From: Tenrec ecaudatus
Taxonomy: Eukaryota; Chordata; Mammalia; Afrosoricida; Tenrecidae
Direction: 5' to 3'
Assembly (NCBI RefSeq): GCF_050624435.1
Contig: NC_134531.1
Location: 253,284,812 to 253,348,811 of the forward strand
Length of the DNA: 64,000 nt
In this document: piece after piece, positions 12,151 through 24,421 of the stretch
How positions within the stretch are numbered: the first letter of the stretch is position 1
How the letters are laid out: each line of letters starts with the position of its first letter
Position numbers and translations under genes: made by a program
The notes under the pieces: generated by a model
What the model was told of the DNA's origin: nothing
Database searches by the model: none
The model's input: only the letters and a program-made list of their open reading frames with translations

Positions 12151-14183
12151 TGGGATTTCTAAACTTGAAGGTATACAATAGCACATTTCTTTTTCTTTCA
12201 GCCATTCACTTGGTGGTTGCTTGTTTCAGTTGCCTTGGAAACTAAGACATTAGCCAAGCAAAATGAGATGTATGATTGATAGGCAACAGGCCACCATTAT
12301 ACCTTAAATGATGGGAGTTTCCTAAAAGCAAAAGTATTTTGAGGAAATGAGCTTTTCAAGAACTTCTTTTAGATTTGCAAGACAATTTAAAGATTCATCA
12401 ATTAATGTATAAAGACATTAGGACTATAAGTTCAAAGAAAGATTTCAAAAATTGTATGTTAATCCTACAAACACTGGACTTGTAGAAGTACTGCTCTCCC
12501 ACCTTTGTTCACACCAATCCGAGGCATCCAATTCTACCTGTTCCTGCTTCTAGGAAGGTTCTACTAACCAACCCTGTGGGAATTTTGCCCTTTCAATTAT
12601 ATTTTGAATGATGATAAAGGCAAAAACTATTAACTCAAATGAATGGAAATCGAAATAAGAGTCTTAGACATTGTTTAGAAATGGGCCTTTGTCTTACTCT
12701 CTAGTTCTCAAAGGATACATTTAATTGTTCCAATTTAGCATGACTGTAATGTTCAGGGAATTAGGTCTCAGGCTGTACTATGATGTCAATGCCAAGAAAA
12801 TCCCCTTAGAATTAGTTTAACTTTTAAACTATTCTCTACCAATTGCATAAATATTACCATTGACCTGTTGGTTGAAACACTCTTCTAAGTGATTCAGATG
12901 ATAGTTTTATTTCTTGCTCTACTTTAAAATTTAATATCAGGCAGCAACCAACTGGCCTCTATAAAACTCTTACTAGCGATAACCAGGTGAGAACATACTT
13001 AAACTTGATTTTAATATTAATGTGCAGATATTTATTTCTCTAAGTGTTAGGATTTTGCTTTTTCTTATGATTCTTACTTTTCAATCTTTTATGTTTCCTA
13101 AAATATGACCTTTAACTTTTAATAAATAGTATAAGCAATAAACATGACAATTTATTTCTATATTTTCTAAATTCAAGAGAAGCATATATTTATCCAAAAA
13201 TAAATAGGTAAAATCACACTTTTATAATAGGATAGAGTGTATTAGTAGTGCTTTTTAACCATATTTGAACAATGTGGTTTGCCATAAACATAGCATAACT
13301 AAGGAAACAGATTATTCAGTTTTTATGATAAAAGGTATTTAAATTTTTTATAACGGATTTACTTCTATATTAAATTATATAAATGAGGGCACTAATTTCA
13401 AATGACACTTTTCATTCTCTGATGTAATTTTAGAGGACTTCTTATTTCCCATTTATTATTTAACACAGAAATAAAATATCAATAGAATGTTCACTTATAC
13501 TTGATCGATTATAATCAACAGACATACCTGCATACAATCTTCTCATGTTGTGTGACTTCAAGTTGGCTTGGATAAGGCACTTAATGAAAAACAGAGTCAA
13601 ATTGTATAGACTTCAAATGGTGATATATATTCTTTAACTTGGAGTTGACAAGGGTAAGTCATTTAATTAAAAACATGTATTATTATGCAAATTCAGGTGA
13701 TTATTTATTACACACTTTCCTAGAAGTGTCAGCCTCAAATAATCTGAGATTTGAGACAGAATTATCTTGGGGAAAGTTCAAGTGCAATATTTGTCTTAAA
13801 TCTCTCTAGAATCCTTAGCTCCTTTCAGAAACCACATAATCCAAGCAACACAGCTAAGCTTTCTTTGTTGTTGGTGGTGGTGTTGTAAACTAAGCTTTTT
13901 AACTCTACGGCTGTGTGTGTGCCCGTGTGTGTTTGTGAAGGGAGTATTTGATCCTGGACAGGAACCTTAGTCAATGAATACTGATCCTTAAGTTGACTAA
14001 AATAAACATAGGTAGATTGAAATAAAACATGTCCTTGTGGCTTACAACACTTTAAGGACAAACGTAAGAGTCTGATAATGGAAAGTTATTAAGAATATGA
14101 ACATTTAATAATATGAGTATCGTAGTCTTAGGATATTGTCGAAACATCTAAGTATTTATAATTCTGGCAGTTGGCATCACAGG
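12151..14183. other. AT-rich intergenic DNA, nothing recognised
   Basis: There is no coding frame with family features. A short GTG/TGTT-rich patch lies near 13868-13935. Confidence 0.5.
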
Positions 14184-14345
14184 AATTAAGCATGGTGGTA
14201 TAGTGGTTATGAGTTACGCAGCTAACTACGAGGTCAGCAGTTCGAAACCACCTGCCACTCTGCTGGAGAAAGGCAGGGCTTTCTCTTCCTGAGAAGAGTT
14301 CCAGTCTCAGAACTCACAGAGCCATTTCTCCCATGTCTGATAGGA
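14184..14345 (+). mobile_element. AfroSINE-type tRNA-derived SINE
   Basis: Clear RNA polymerase III type boxes: A-box 'TGGTATAGTGGTTATGAGTT' near 14198 and B-box 'AGCAGTTCGAAACCAC' near 14236. The body blocks CTGGAGAAAGGCAGGGCTTT and AGTCTCAGAACTCACAG follow. Confidence 0.7.
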
Positions 14346-15872
14346 ATGCTTTGATTTTCCTGTTTTTCTCCCTACAGTGGTCTCATGCAGGGGATCGATG
14401 TGAGGACTTCTTTGGATTCCAGAACCTCAGGGATATATCTTTAATAAGATATCCTCTTTGTATGTAACCTAGGCACATCTTTTCATATACTTTATTTTAA
14501 ATCATCTCTAGATTACTTAAAGTACCTTATACATTGCAAATGCTCTGCAAATAACAACCATATCACTTAACCTAACACTTTGACCAACTATTTTCTTCTT
14601 TCCCACCCTCTTGCCTACACACAAAATAATATTTTGGCTCTTTTTTGCTCCATAGATGTTCCCTTACTCATTCCAAATCCTTATCCTAAGATTGTAACAA
14701 TTTATATTTCTACCAATATTGAATAACAGTTCCAATTTCACCATATCTTCAAGACTTCTTAAAATGTAGGTTCCCACTGTAGGTTGCAGAACTGAAAGAA
14801 GAGGTCACAAAAAATTGGAAAGTAAGTCCAAAATTTCTAAAAGTGCAACAGGAAAACTTAATTCCAAGTCAAAGAAGTAATGAATCCAACTAATTAACTT
14901 TCCATGTTGCAAATTTCTTGGACAAAAGAGGTCACAAGTGGAAAAAATTGGCCAATCAAGATATCTTCATGAAATTTTATAACAGCTTCTCTAGTCATAA
15001 AACTAGATACAACTAATTAATTTTAAATTATATTGGTTTGATATTTTTATCTTCCTATTCTTTACCTGTTTTCTAGTATTCTTAGCGATTTATGTAATCT
15101 CTTTGAACCTTCCTCATCGTTACTGTAAATAATTTCCCTATTTGAGTTGACATTTAATTTTGTTATGTTTGTGACATAGCTTTATAATTATTGTATCACT
15201 TTCTAACATTTCAGAGTTCTCCATTTCTTGGTGGCATGTCTTCATGAACAGACATGTGTAAGTTTACATGGAGGCGGCATTATGTTATAAATACCAGGGA
15301 AGGGGTTTGCCAGAGCTATTTTGTGCATTGTTTTCCTCTCCTCTTTCAAATCTCTGCTTCAATCCACATTCTTGTCCCTCCTAATCCTGCAAGTAGTATA
15401 AAAAGCATTGAAATCTTGTATATAATCCTTCCTCACTGCAAAGCAATTTCTTTAAAAATGTAAATTCATAGATAATAAATTGCTAGCCATCTGCAAATGA
15501 AATTGGTATTTAAATATGACTAAACAACATATATACAAGTATTGAAATTGTTTAAGAATTCTCCTTTGATGACTTTTAAATAACTCAGCTTGACCCAGCT
15601 AACCCAGATGAATTTTTCTGTTTTGAATATTCTTCTCAAGATGTTAAAAATCATCTTTGTGAGTCCAATCATGTTGTTCTTTGAAATATGATGTGAAAAA
15701 AATTGCTAAATAGCTAATAGCAGTAGCAGATTGCCTCTTCCCAGAATAGTGCATGCACAAAATCCAGGGAACTTGGGAAGAATTATAGAGAATATTTCTT
15801 TCTGTTCTGGGCCAGAAAAATTTCAGCAGGTGAATTGAGTCTATTATAAATCAGCATGTATTTATCAAACAA
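14346..15872. other. Intergenic DNA upstream of the first receptor gene
   Basis: AT-rich. It probably contains intron and possibly 5' exon sequence of the receptor gene, since receptor genes usually have non-coding upstream exons. I cannot place any exon or promoter here. Confidence 0.4.
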
Positions 15873-15886
15873 TTTTTTCTCAATAG
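15873..15886 (+). promoter_or_regulatory. Candidate splice acceptor before the receptor coding exon
   Basis: A run of six T leads to 'CTCAATAG', ending two bases before ATG at 15889. Mammalian olfactory receptor coding exons usually begin at an acceptor shortly before the start codon. If it is used, the further upstream ATG at 15856 would lie in the intron. Confidence 0.45.
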
Positions 15887-15897
15887 TTATGTCAGGA

Positions 15898-16863
15898 ATG
15901 GCTGATGAAAATCATACAGTGAAAAATGAGTTTATCCTCAATGGATTTATGGATCATCCGGAACTAAAGGCCCTGCTGTTTGTGGTATTCTTTGTCGTGT
16001 ATCTGATCACAATGGTGGGCAATCTTGGGTTGGTGGTGTTGATTTCCATGGAGCACCGTCTGCACACACCCATGTACATCTTCCTGGGCAACCTGGCTCT
16101 TGTGGATTCTTGCTGTGCTTGTGGCATTAACCCCAAAATGTTAAAAAACTTCTTTGATGAGAACAGAATTATTTCACTTTATGAATGTATGGCACAATTC
16201 TATTTTCTATGCACTGTGGAAACTGCAGACTGCTTTCTCCTAGCAGGAATGGCCTATGACCGCTATGTGGCCATATGCAGTCCCCTGCAGTACCACACCA
16301 TGATGTCAAAGCAACTCTGCATTCGAATGATCATAGGGGCCTACATAGCTGGAAATCTGCACTCCATGATTCATGTGGGGCTTTTATTTAGGCTAGCATT
16401 CTGTGGAGATAATCAAATTAACCACTTTTTTTGTGATATTCTTCCTTTATACAGACTCTCCTGTGTTGACCCTTATATCAATGAACTAGTATTATTTATC
16501 TTTTCAGGATCAATTCAAGTCTTCACTATAGGCAGTGTCTTAATATCTTATGTCTTAATCCTTTTCACTATTTTTAAAATGAAATCCAAGGAGGGAAGAG
16601 CCAAAGCCTTCTCTACCTGTGCATCCCATTTACTATCGGTCTCATTATTCTATGGCTCTCTTTTCTTCGTGTACATTAGACCAAACTTGCTGGAAGAAGG
16701 AGACCAAGATATACCAGGTGCTGTTTTACTTTCAATAGTAGTTCCTTTACTAAATCCTTTCATTTATAGCCTGAGAAATAAGGAAGTACTAAATTCCTTG
16801 AAAAAAATTCTGAAGATGAAATCTCAGGAAAGTCTGAAACAAATGACAGCTACTGTGGCTTAA
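15898..16863 (+). CDS. OR5K: Olfactory receptor, family 5 subfamily K type, intact
   Basis: A seven-transmembrane G-protein-coupled odorant receptor that would act at the cilia of olfactory neurons through the olfactory G protein and adenylyl cyclase. The frame is uninterrupted and encodes 321 residues. Visible features: N-glycosylation site N5-H-T; TM1 with GN at 41-42; '[13 protein letters not shown]' at 58-70; the disulfide cysteine C97; '[10 protein letters not shown]' at 118-127 at the TM3 end; C169, C179 and C189 in the second outer loop; '[14 protein letters not shown]' from 217; '[10 protein letters not shown]' at 236-245; and '[12 protein letters not shown]' at 283-294. I chose ATG 15898 (GGAATGG, purine at -3 and G at +4) because family members begin at this point. 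ATG 15889 would add three residues, and ATG 15856 lies before the likely acceptor. The 20-residue tail after the Lys-rich helix is longer than in the second receptor. Subfamily K comes from my memory of the family; the exact ortholog is not determined. Confidence 0.95.
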   Translation: MADENHTVKNEFILNGFMDHPELKALLFVVFFVVYLITMVGNLGLVVLISMEHRLHTPMYIFLGNLALVDSCCACGINPKMLKNFFDENRIISLYECMAQFYFLCTVETADCFLLAGMAYDRYVAICSPLQYHTMMSKQLCIRMIIGAYIAGNLHSMIHVGLLFRLAFCGDNQINHFFCDILPLYRLSCVDPYINELVLFIFSGSIQVFTIGSVLISYVLILFTIFKMKSKEGRAKAFSTCASHLLSVSLFYGSLFFVYIRPNLLEEGDQDIPGAVLLSIVVPLLNPFIYSLRNKEVLNSLKKILKMKSQESLKQMTATVA

Positions 16864-17390
16864 TGATTTAAATACAGCACAAAACCCCTCATTAAATTCT
16901 ACAAAGGAAAGGTGCACATGGCATATGAAATATTAAAATATATCAGAATGTAACCAAATGAATCAGCAATATATTCAAGGGAAAAATACACAACTGCTAA
17001 ATCTTAATTCAAAATAACAACAATTAAAACAGCTATTCAATAGCAATTTTCAAGAATTAATTCAGAAAACATTTTAAAATATTGCCATTTTCATGCCGTG
17101 TATCAGCACCAGAGACTATCAACACAGAAACTAACAGTTACTAATATTACTAGAGAGTTATACTAAATATGGACACCCCGCCCCTATCAAGGCTTAGAGA
17201 GTGAGGATTATATTTAAGCTAAAAGGGTTTATGGTCACATGATACTTACACCAAATAAAATCCCTATGACTACTTAAATGACAGGCAAATTGTGAGGAGG
17301 CAGTACAAACTGATGAGCAAGGACCCAAACAAGCAATGGACAGATGGCAAACAAGCACATGATAAGAAGCTCAACATTATATGTTATTGA
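16864..17390. other. 3' flank of the first receptor gene
   Basis: AT-rich. It may hold the 3' UTR. I see no clear polyadenylation signal that I would assign to the gene and no other feature. Confidence 0.4.
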
Positions 17391-18385
17391 GGAATTGCAC
17401 ATTGAAACAACAATAAAATGCTACTATGCATCGAAAACACTGAGGAAGAATCCTGGGAAGAATGAGGAGCAGCGGAAATGGTCGCTCATTGCTCATGAGG
17501 GAGCCTGAGGACACAGGGCAGGTGCTTCCAAACCTAAACAAGACTGAGTTGCTGTTGAGTTGATTGTGACTCATGGTGACTCCATGTGCTCACAGAGTAA
17601 ACTGCTTCAAAGAGCTTTCTTAGCTGTCATCCTCATGGAAGCAGATTGTCAGGCCTTTTCTTCCACAGAATTCCTGGATGGTTTTGAACAAACCATATTT
17701 AGCTTTAAAATCTTGCCATGTGATGCAGCAATCATGATCCTAGGTATTTATCCAAATGAGATGAACGGTGTATGTCCACACAGAAAACTCTACTGGAATG
17801 TTTATAGCAGCTCTCTTCATAATTGCCTCAGTAGGAAAAGGGATAAACAAAGTGTGGTAGGACTACGAAATGGAATATTGTTCAGCAATGAAACAATAGA
17901 GCCATAATAGTAAACACACACACATGCACACACAGCGGAACATTAAATGCATATGGCTAAGTGAAAGAAGCCCATCTTAAAACACTGCATATTGTAAAAT
18001 TCCAACTAAATTACATTTCAGAAAAGGCAAAACTATAGACATTGAAAAGATCTGTGTTTGCCAGGGCTTTAAAGGGAAAGGAAAATGGGTGGATATGTGG
18101 ATATTCTTAGGCCAATGAAACTATTTTGTAAGATACTGTAATGGTAGCTACAATAGCACGCATCTGTCAAAACTCATCTAGATAGAGTAGTTACAACACA
18201 AAAAGTTAATTCTAATGGAGACTACAGACTTTAGTTATGATATTGTATTATATGGGTTCATCAATTTTGACAAGTGTATCACACTACTACAAGATATTAG
18301 TAATTGTGGAATGATAAAAAAGGTGGTTATATGGGAATTCTTTTTAAATTTCTGCTCATTTTCTCTATAAACTTAAAGCTGCTTT
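17391..18385 (+). mobile_element. Old L1 fragment: ORF2 C-terminus and 3' UTR
   Basis: Around 17720-17890 the + strand reads as the ORF2 C-terminal block with an 'ILGIYPNEM' motif and the 'NGILFSNETIE' counterpart, with stops and frameshifts. A T/A-rich 3' UTR-like part follows to about 18385. High divergence suggests an ancient L1M-type copy. Confidence 0.55.
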
Positions 18386-18399
18386 AAAAAACAGCTTAT

Positions 18400-18660
18400 T
18401 TAATTTTGTGTTGAACTCACCAGTAAATTTATCCGGGCCTGACATTTTATGTTCAGAGGTTATTAATTATCCATTTCTTTAGTAGAGATTAGCTTTTTCT
18501 GAGTATTGATGCTCGTATGCATTTGGGTAATATGTCTTTCATGCATTAGGGCTATTTCATTTCAATTATCAAATTTGAACATAGAGTTATTCATACTTTT
18601 ATTATCCTTTGAATGTACACAGGATCAATTTTATTCAAGTGTCTAAAAAGCTAGCTTGTG
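18400..18660 (-). mobile_element. Old L1 ORF2 fragment, minus strand
   Basis: On the minus strand the sequence near 18415-18450 encodes 'GPDKFTGEF', the conserved L1 reverse-transcriptase region just before the fingers. The rest is degraded. Confidence 0.5.
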
Positions 18661-18739
18661 ATGTCACAGACCTTCTCTAATCATTTGTTTTAAATTTTTA
18701 TTGGTTCATTTTCAAGGATATAAAGATGAATCCAATACG

Positions 18740-19290
18740 ATAGTTAGAAATTTCAACATTCCTCAGTAGTTGACAAGTCCAACAAGGAGATATCAGTTTG
18801 ATTTATAGCTGGATTGGACAGAGCCACCAGTCAATGCTTCTAATTGACGTTTCTAGAAGACTTCAGCCAGCACCAGCATGATACACATTCTTCTCAGACT
18901 CACATAGAATATTCAACAATAAGATAAGCCCTAAAACACAAATTTGATACATTTTAAGAGCAGAAATCATACAAAGTATCCATTCAGAACATAGCGGCAT
19001 TAAACTAGAAAGTTACAATGTAAAGATATGAGGCTCATATAAGAGTATTTGAAAAGTAAACAAGACATTTCTAAATAACATATGGATCAAAGAAAATACA
19101 ATTAAAAAGTATTTTAATTAAATGAAAATGAAAATCCAGGCTCTCAAAGTTGGTGTTGCATTGAGTGAGTTAAGAACCTATAGCACTGAATGCATATATT
19201 AGAAAAGAAGATGTAAAATTGGTACTTTAAATGTTCACCTTAGAAAACTAGAAAACAGAGACAAACTAATTCAAAGTAAGCCGCAGTAAC
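18740..19290 (+). mobile_element. Old L1 ORF2 fragment, endonuclease to linker region
   Basis: Near 18880-18950 the + strand encodes a block like 'FFSDSHRIFNNKISPKTQI', and near 19180-19285 the region after the endonuclease domain ('LNVHLRKLENRDKLIQSK'). Frames are broken. Confidence 0.5.
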
Positions 19291-19299
19291 CAACACCAT

Positions 19300-19380
19300 T
19301 TATAGCTTGGAACAAGAGGATTACAGTTAAGCTGGAAAGATTTATGGTCATAAGAGCTTTTTCCTTACCAGAATTTTGAA
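19300..19380 (+). mobile_element. Short RTE fragment, inverted relative to its neighbour copy
   Basis: About 65 bases starting near 19310 ('TTATAGCTTGGAACAAGAGG') match the reverse complement of 20156-20221 with only a few differences. It is a sense-strand RTE piece lying just beyond the 3' end of the minus-strand RTE copy. Confidence 0.55.
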
Positions 19381-19544
19381 GAAGCAACTTTAATAGCATT
19401 CAGGAAAAGTTACTTTACTTAGGACAGAGTCAGTGAGGAACTGGAGGTATTAGAGGTGCATATTATTTTGCAAGCTGGCATCCTAATTAATTTGAATAAT
19501 TAAATAAAGACCATCAACTTTCAAGAGAAGTTACTGGACATGGC

Positions 19545-21440
19545 TTTTGTTGTTGTTCGTGTGCCGTCCAGTCAGTTCCGACCCATAACGACCTTATGCA
19601 CAACACGGCCCCATCCCGTCAGCCTCCTGATTATTCCTATGCCTGAGGCGATTGCACCCATGGTGTCATGCCCTCCTCTCAGGCCGCCCTGTCCTGTGCT
19701 AACCCTCGACCTTACCTAACATGATGTCTCCTTACAACCCGTCCAAACAATGTAAGACAAAGTTTTGCCATCGTTGCTTCTAAGGAGCAGTCTAGATCTA
19801 TTTCTTCCAAGACAGATCAGTTTGTCCTGTTAGCAGTCCATGGTACTTACAACCTTCTTCTCCAGCACCACAATTCAAATGCATCCATTCTTCAGTCTTC
19901 TTTGTTCAATGTCCAACTTTCACATGCATATGAGGAAATTGAAAATACTGTGGCTTGAATCAGGTGCACCTTATTCCTCAAAGTAATATCCTTGTTTTTC
20001 AATGTCCAGAAGAGCCAAGGTGCAGCAGATTAACCTAAAGCAACATGCCATATAATTTCCTGACTGTTATTACCCTGTTATTACCATTAGCATTGATTGT
20101 GGATCCAGGCAAGACAAAATGCTGGAAATCTTCAACATTTTCTTCATGTATCATGAAAGTTCTTATGACCATAAATCTTTCCAGCTTAACCGTAATCCTC
20201 TTGTTCCAAGCTATAAGGGTTGTTAACAATGGTAGAGAGGATTTGGGTCTTCTTTATATTGCATTGTAATCCATAGTGAAGATGCTATTTCTTGATTTTC
20301 ATTAGTAAGTGCTTCAAGTTCTCCTCACTTTCAGTAAGCAAATTTATGCCTGCATCTCAAAGTTTGTTAATAAGTCTTCCTCCAATCCTGATGCTCTGCT
20401 CATCCACATATAATCAAGCTTCCCTGATGATATTCTCAATATACAGATTGAACAAGTCTGCTGAGAGGACATAATATTGACACACACCTTTCCTGATTAA
20501 AAACCATGCAGTATGCCCTTGTTCTGTGCACACAATTGCATTTTGATCCATTTACAAATTCCGCAAGAACACTGAATTCTCTTTTTCCTCAAGGTCTTCC
20601 ATAATAGTTATGATCCACAATGTCGAATGCTTTTTCACACTCAACAAACCATGAGTAAACATCTTTCTGATATCCTCTGCTCTCAGCCAACATCCATCTG
20701 ACATCAGCAATGCCATCTCTTCTGAATCGGGCCTGAACCTCTGGCAGCCCCCTATCAATTTACTACTGCAACTGTTTTAGGATGATCTTAAGCAAAATTT
20801 TACTGGGATTTGATATTGGTCTACAGTCTGAGAATCCTGTTGAATAACTTTTCCTTAGAATGAGTACAAATGTTGATCTCTTCCAGCCAGCTGGCCAAGC
20901 AGTGTTTGTCCAAATTTCCTGGCATAGATAAGTGAGTGCTACATCAGCTTGCTGAAACAGGTCAGTTGGTAGTTTATCAATTCCTGAAGACTTGTTTTGG
21001 GCTAATGTTTCAGTACAGTTTAGACTTTTTCCTTCAGCACCATCGGTTCTTGTTCATATGTTACCTCCTGAACCTAGTGGAATGTCGACCAGTTCTTTTG
21101 GGAACAATGACTATGTATTCTTTCCACTTTCTCTTAATGCTCCTGCATCATTTAATGTTTTACTGATTGAATCTTTCAATATAGCAACTGGAGGCTTGAG
21201 TTTTTATTCACTTATTTTCGTTTGGTTTTTCAATTCTAGGTCTTTACATACTTCATTTTAGTATTTGGTTTTGTCTTTATCAGCCGTCCTTTGAAATTTT
21301 CTACTCATCCCTCTGACTTCACCTTCTCTTCCACTTGCTTTGATTCCTCTATAATTAAGTGCAAGTTTCAGAGTCTCTTCTGACATCCACATTGGTCATT
21401 TATTCCATTACTGTATTTTTAATGAATTTTAATGGCTTTT
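19545..21440 (-). mobile_element. RTE (BovB-like) LINE, 5'-truncated, minus strand
   Basis: The + strand begins at the RTE 3' terminus read backwards ('TTTTGTTGTTGTTCGTGTGC', near 19548) and continues through the whole reverse-transcriptase region to about 21440, where the sequence matches the segment between endonuclease and reverse transcriptase seen on + near 50270. A short stretch near 20045-20270 keeps readable coding similarity. Many stops are present, so the copy is inactive. Confidence 0.65.
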
Positions 21441-22239
21441 AGAGACGCTCAATGATTCCAATAAGGAGCCCTGCATTTCATTTGTTAGACACTCCAGTGC
21501 TAATCAAAAAATTGGTGGTCAGAAACAGCAGTTCCAAAGGAGAAAGATGAAGCACTCTGCTTCCAAAAGTCACAGTGTGACTTTTATGGGGCAACTGAAC
21601 CCTTGCCTATAGTGCCATGAAGAATAAGAAGCCATACAATGGCAATGAGTTTATTTAATCCCAAAACAAAATAGGAAAAGATGCACGTAACCAAATTGCA
21701 GATAGTCAAATATTGTAAAGGATTTGGAAAGTCTTCATTGTCAGTGAGTTAGGCTAGACTTCTCTGTTCCACTTCCTGAGAGGTGAAGAAGGGTTGTTAA
21801 CAATGGTGGCAATACCTTAGGTATATTATTATAGATAGATATGAAATTATGAAGTAAAGAAGACTGTTGAACTGTGTATGGGGTTATCTAAAATAATTTT
21901 ATTTTATTTTCGCCATTGCAAAACTTGAAGTTTCAGAATGTGGATAACTCATAATAAAATATACTATAAAATAAATAAATTATCCAACTGCGACTGACAT
22001 GGTAAATGAACTACTTGTCTAGTTACTCACTCCACTTAAGTTTGTTAAGAACTTGCTACAAGGAGCCTCTAAACTGGAGGTAGACCAAGTGGGATGCATT
22101 CAGATCCTAAAAGATATCTGCCCTGCAGGGTGGGCTAGTGAATTGTACAAGTGTCATTATCCTTTCACTACATTTTGCGATCCATTCATCTATTGAAGCA
22201 TGGGCCCCAAACAAGATAAAATAACCACTGTATCCCTCC
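21441..22239. other. Intergenic DNA, nothing recognised
   Basis: AT-rich with no coding frame or clear repeat. Part near 21441-21560 may belong to the RTE copy's 5' side or to a degraded SINE. Confidence 0.4.
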
Positions 22240-22440
22240 TAGAAGCCATGGTTGCATAGTGGTTGTGCCTGCTAACTGCAAGGTCAGCAGTTTGAAATCA
22301 CCAGCCCCTGTGTAGGAGAAGACCAGGGGTATACTTCATAAAGAGGTACAGGTCTTCGAAACCCACAGACGCAGTTCTACCCTGTCCTGTAGTGTTGCTA
22401 TGAGTCAGAATAGACTAGAAGGCAGTGAATTTGGTTTAGA
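22240..22440 (+). mobile_element. AfroSINE-type tRNA-derived SINE, nearly complete
   Basis: A-box region 'TGGTTGCATAGTGGTTGTGC', B-box region 'GGTCAGCAGTTTGAAATCAC', body blocks and the 3' block 'CCTGTCCTGTAGTGTTGCTA' followed by 'TGAGTCAGAATAGACT' and 'GGCAGTGAATTTGGTTT'. This is among the most complete AfroSINEs in the window. Confidence 0.75.
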
Positions 22441-22565
22441 GGTTTTGAGATTTTAGTACTTATGATTTGGGGGTGGAATGCTCTCATCACTAGTCAGTTC
22501 ACCCTAGGGATATCTCATGCAGGTGAAATCAGATGGCAGAGCCATCTCAAATGATTTCTTGTATC

Positions 22566-22962
22566 TGTGATGGTCAATGTTATGTGTAAACTTTGCTAGG
22601 TTATGATTCTCAGTGGTTTGCCAGACACCGGGCTGGTTGCTCTTCCATAATGCAATATAATATAACCAACATAATTCTCTATGATAGAATGTCATTACTT
22701 CCATGATGAGGTCTGAAATGAGCCCAGAGTCTCCTTGCTGCAGTGGCCCACCTGCAGCACCTAACTGGAGGCTCTTGCAAGGCTAACTCTCATTCGGGAG
22801 CCCACTCCCCACATGCTGACTCTTAGCTCCAGGGATGTGAACCAGGAGCGTTCTGTCTGACCTACAGATTATGAGTCTCTCGGCCCTGCAACCACGTGAG
22901 CCAAGAGGATGATTTGGGAATTCCTATTCTCCACTACTTTTTAGCCATTTCATGGAAATAAA

Positions 22963-22963
<1 letters not shown>
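22566..22963 (+). mobile_element. LTR, MLT2 / ERV-L type
   Basis: It starts with 'TGTGATGGTCAATGTTATGT' and 'GCTAGGTTATGATTCTCAGT', the characteristic 5' start of MLT2-like ERV-L LTRs. It runs through a GC-richer middle to a polyadenylation signal AATAAA at 22957-22962, directly before a CA repeat. No internal region follows, so it is probably a solo LTR. Confidence 0.55.

Positions 22964-22994
<31 letters not shown>
22964..22994 (+). repeat. (CA)n microsatellite
   Basis: Fifteen uninterrupted CA units, directly after the LTR end. Confidence 0.95.
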
Positions 22995-22996
<2 letters not shown>

Positions 22997-23629
22997 CAGT
23001 GAGTTCATTTATGCACAGATTTTGGGGGGGTGTTTTAAAATGTCTCTGCTATTAGTGGATGGCTGGAGTGAAGGTCTCTCAGAAATAGACTTGTCTTAGT
23101 ATTGGTAGTGAATACTTTATGCACACGCACAAAGGTGTGTTTTGGAATTCCTCTTTTCTACCGTGTTAAAAATCTGCTAGACTCATTCATTTCAAAGCAG
23201 GGGATCCTGGCTGCTTTTGGTAATTCCAGTGGAATTATCATGATACTTTTTCTCAAAAGATACAGGATGATAAAAGAAGCATATAATGAAGACATTTTTA
23301 AGAACCCAAAACACTGAAACTGCCTTGATGAGAAAATGACCAGGAAAGTTGTACCAAGGAAGTTTTTGAATCACAATATTACACCTGCCCATTCCTCAAG
23401 GTTAGCAAGGGCTGTTCTTGGAGAATTTCATTGTAAAATCATAAACAACCCATGGCACAGCCTGAAGTTTGCTCCATCAGTCATATTTTTGTGCTCCAAA
23501 TTAAAAAAAACATGGCCTGAGATTCTCCAGGATGTAAACCTTTCCAATTTGATATGGGCAAATTGAAGATTGCAGAATTCTTCACGGAAGGGTTACATAT
23601 AATAAGGGAACTCTCTACTATCAAGGGAT
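22995..23629. other. Intergenic DNA, nothing recognised
   Basis: Short overlapping frames on both strands (for example 71 codons on + at 23102-23317) show no family features. Confidence 0.45.
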
Positions 23630-23803
23630 GCCAACTCCTAAGGGCTCTACAGGACACGGTACAAGGCTCCAATGAGTGGCCTGTAACTCTTTACAGGAGC
23701 ACAAACCCTATCGTTCTCCCTCAGAGTGGGCCAGTCATTTCAAACTGCTGACCTTTCAATGAGCAGCCAAACTCATAACTACTACAGCACCAGGGCTCCT
23801 GTA
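23630..23803 (-). mobile_element. AfroSINE-type tRNA-derived SINE, minus strand
   Basis: Read on the minus strand from 23803 it gives a GAGCCCTGGTGCTGTAGTAG start, then 'GGTCAGCAGTTTGAAATGAC' as the B-box region, and the SINE body towards 23630. Confidence 0.65.
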
Positions 23804-23964
23804 GAAAAGGGTCAGAGAGATGAAAAGTTTACTTTTAGAAGTGCGAAGACCTACAGGTTGAGAAAACAACAAGTTATACTTTGAAAGTCTTGTTTATAAA
23901 GATTGCTATGATTTTCTAGTGATACTTTTTATTTCCTCTCATGCATTTCATTGATTTAGCACCT
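23804..23964. other. Short intergenic gap
   Basis: Nothing recognised. Confidence 0.5.
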
Positions 23965-24421
23965 TGTGATAACTTTTCGGAGTGCCAACTAGGCTCCCAT
24001 AAGAACATGTGGAGGGGGTGGTGTAATCAAGTGGCAGCTTGATTGGAGGGTGGATGAGATAAATGGCTCTATGGTAGAGGGCCATTCCTCTCTCGCTGCT
24101 TTCATCTTCCTGGTGACAAACCAGCTGGAGCAGCACTTAGACCTGCAAGAGCCCTGGCAATGCTTCCACTGCCACTGGATCCATAAGACTTTGCACCCAC
24201 TGACCTGTGATCTTTCTCCATTCTGCATTATTGCGTGCATTCCATGAGTCTGAGGACAGATGTTGGGGACTAGTATTTGACTTATCTGCTAATATTGGAC
24301 TTGGGGACTTGATGTGAACTTGGCTGCTTTCTTACTATACAATTGCTATCTGATATAAAGCTCTTTCTTATACATATGAGTGTCTCCAGATTTGTTTCTC
24401 TAGTCAACCCAGCTTAACACA
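23965..24421 (+). mobile_element. Solo LTR of an ERV-L-like element
   Basis: It begins TGTGATAAC and has the family-like 'GTGCCAACTAGGCTCCCATA' near 23982, 'GAGATAAATGGCTC' near 24056 and a terminal 'TTTCTCTAGTCAACCCAGCT' then TAACACA. The same order is seen in the LTRs at 38682, 47007 and 52226. Flanks are CACCT before and AACCT after, a 5-bp duplication with one mismatch. No internal region is attached. Confidence 0.6.

Noticed and set aside
14184-14260. A functional tRNA gene
   Set aside because: The A and B boxes belong to the head of a SINE: no cloverleaf stems pair well and the typical SINE body follows.
15856-15897. In-frame ATG at 15856 and ATG at 15889 as start of the first receptor
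   Set aside because: 15856 lies upstream of a likely splice acceptor ending at 15886, and the added residues are unlike the family. 15889 remains possible but the context at 15898 is stronger.
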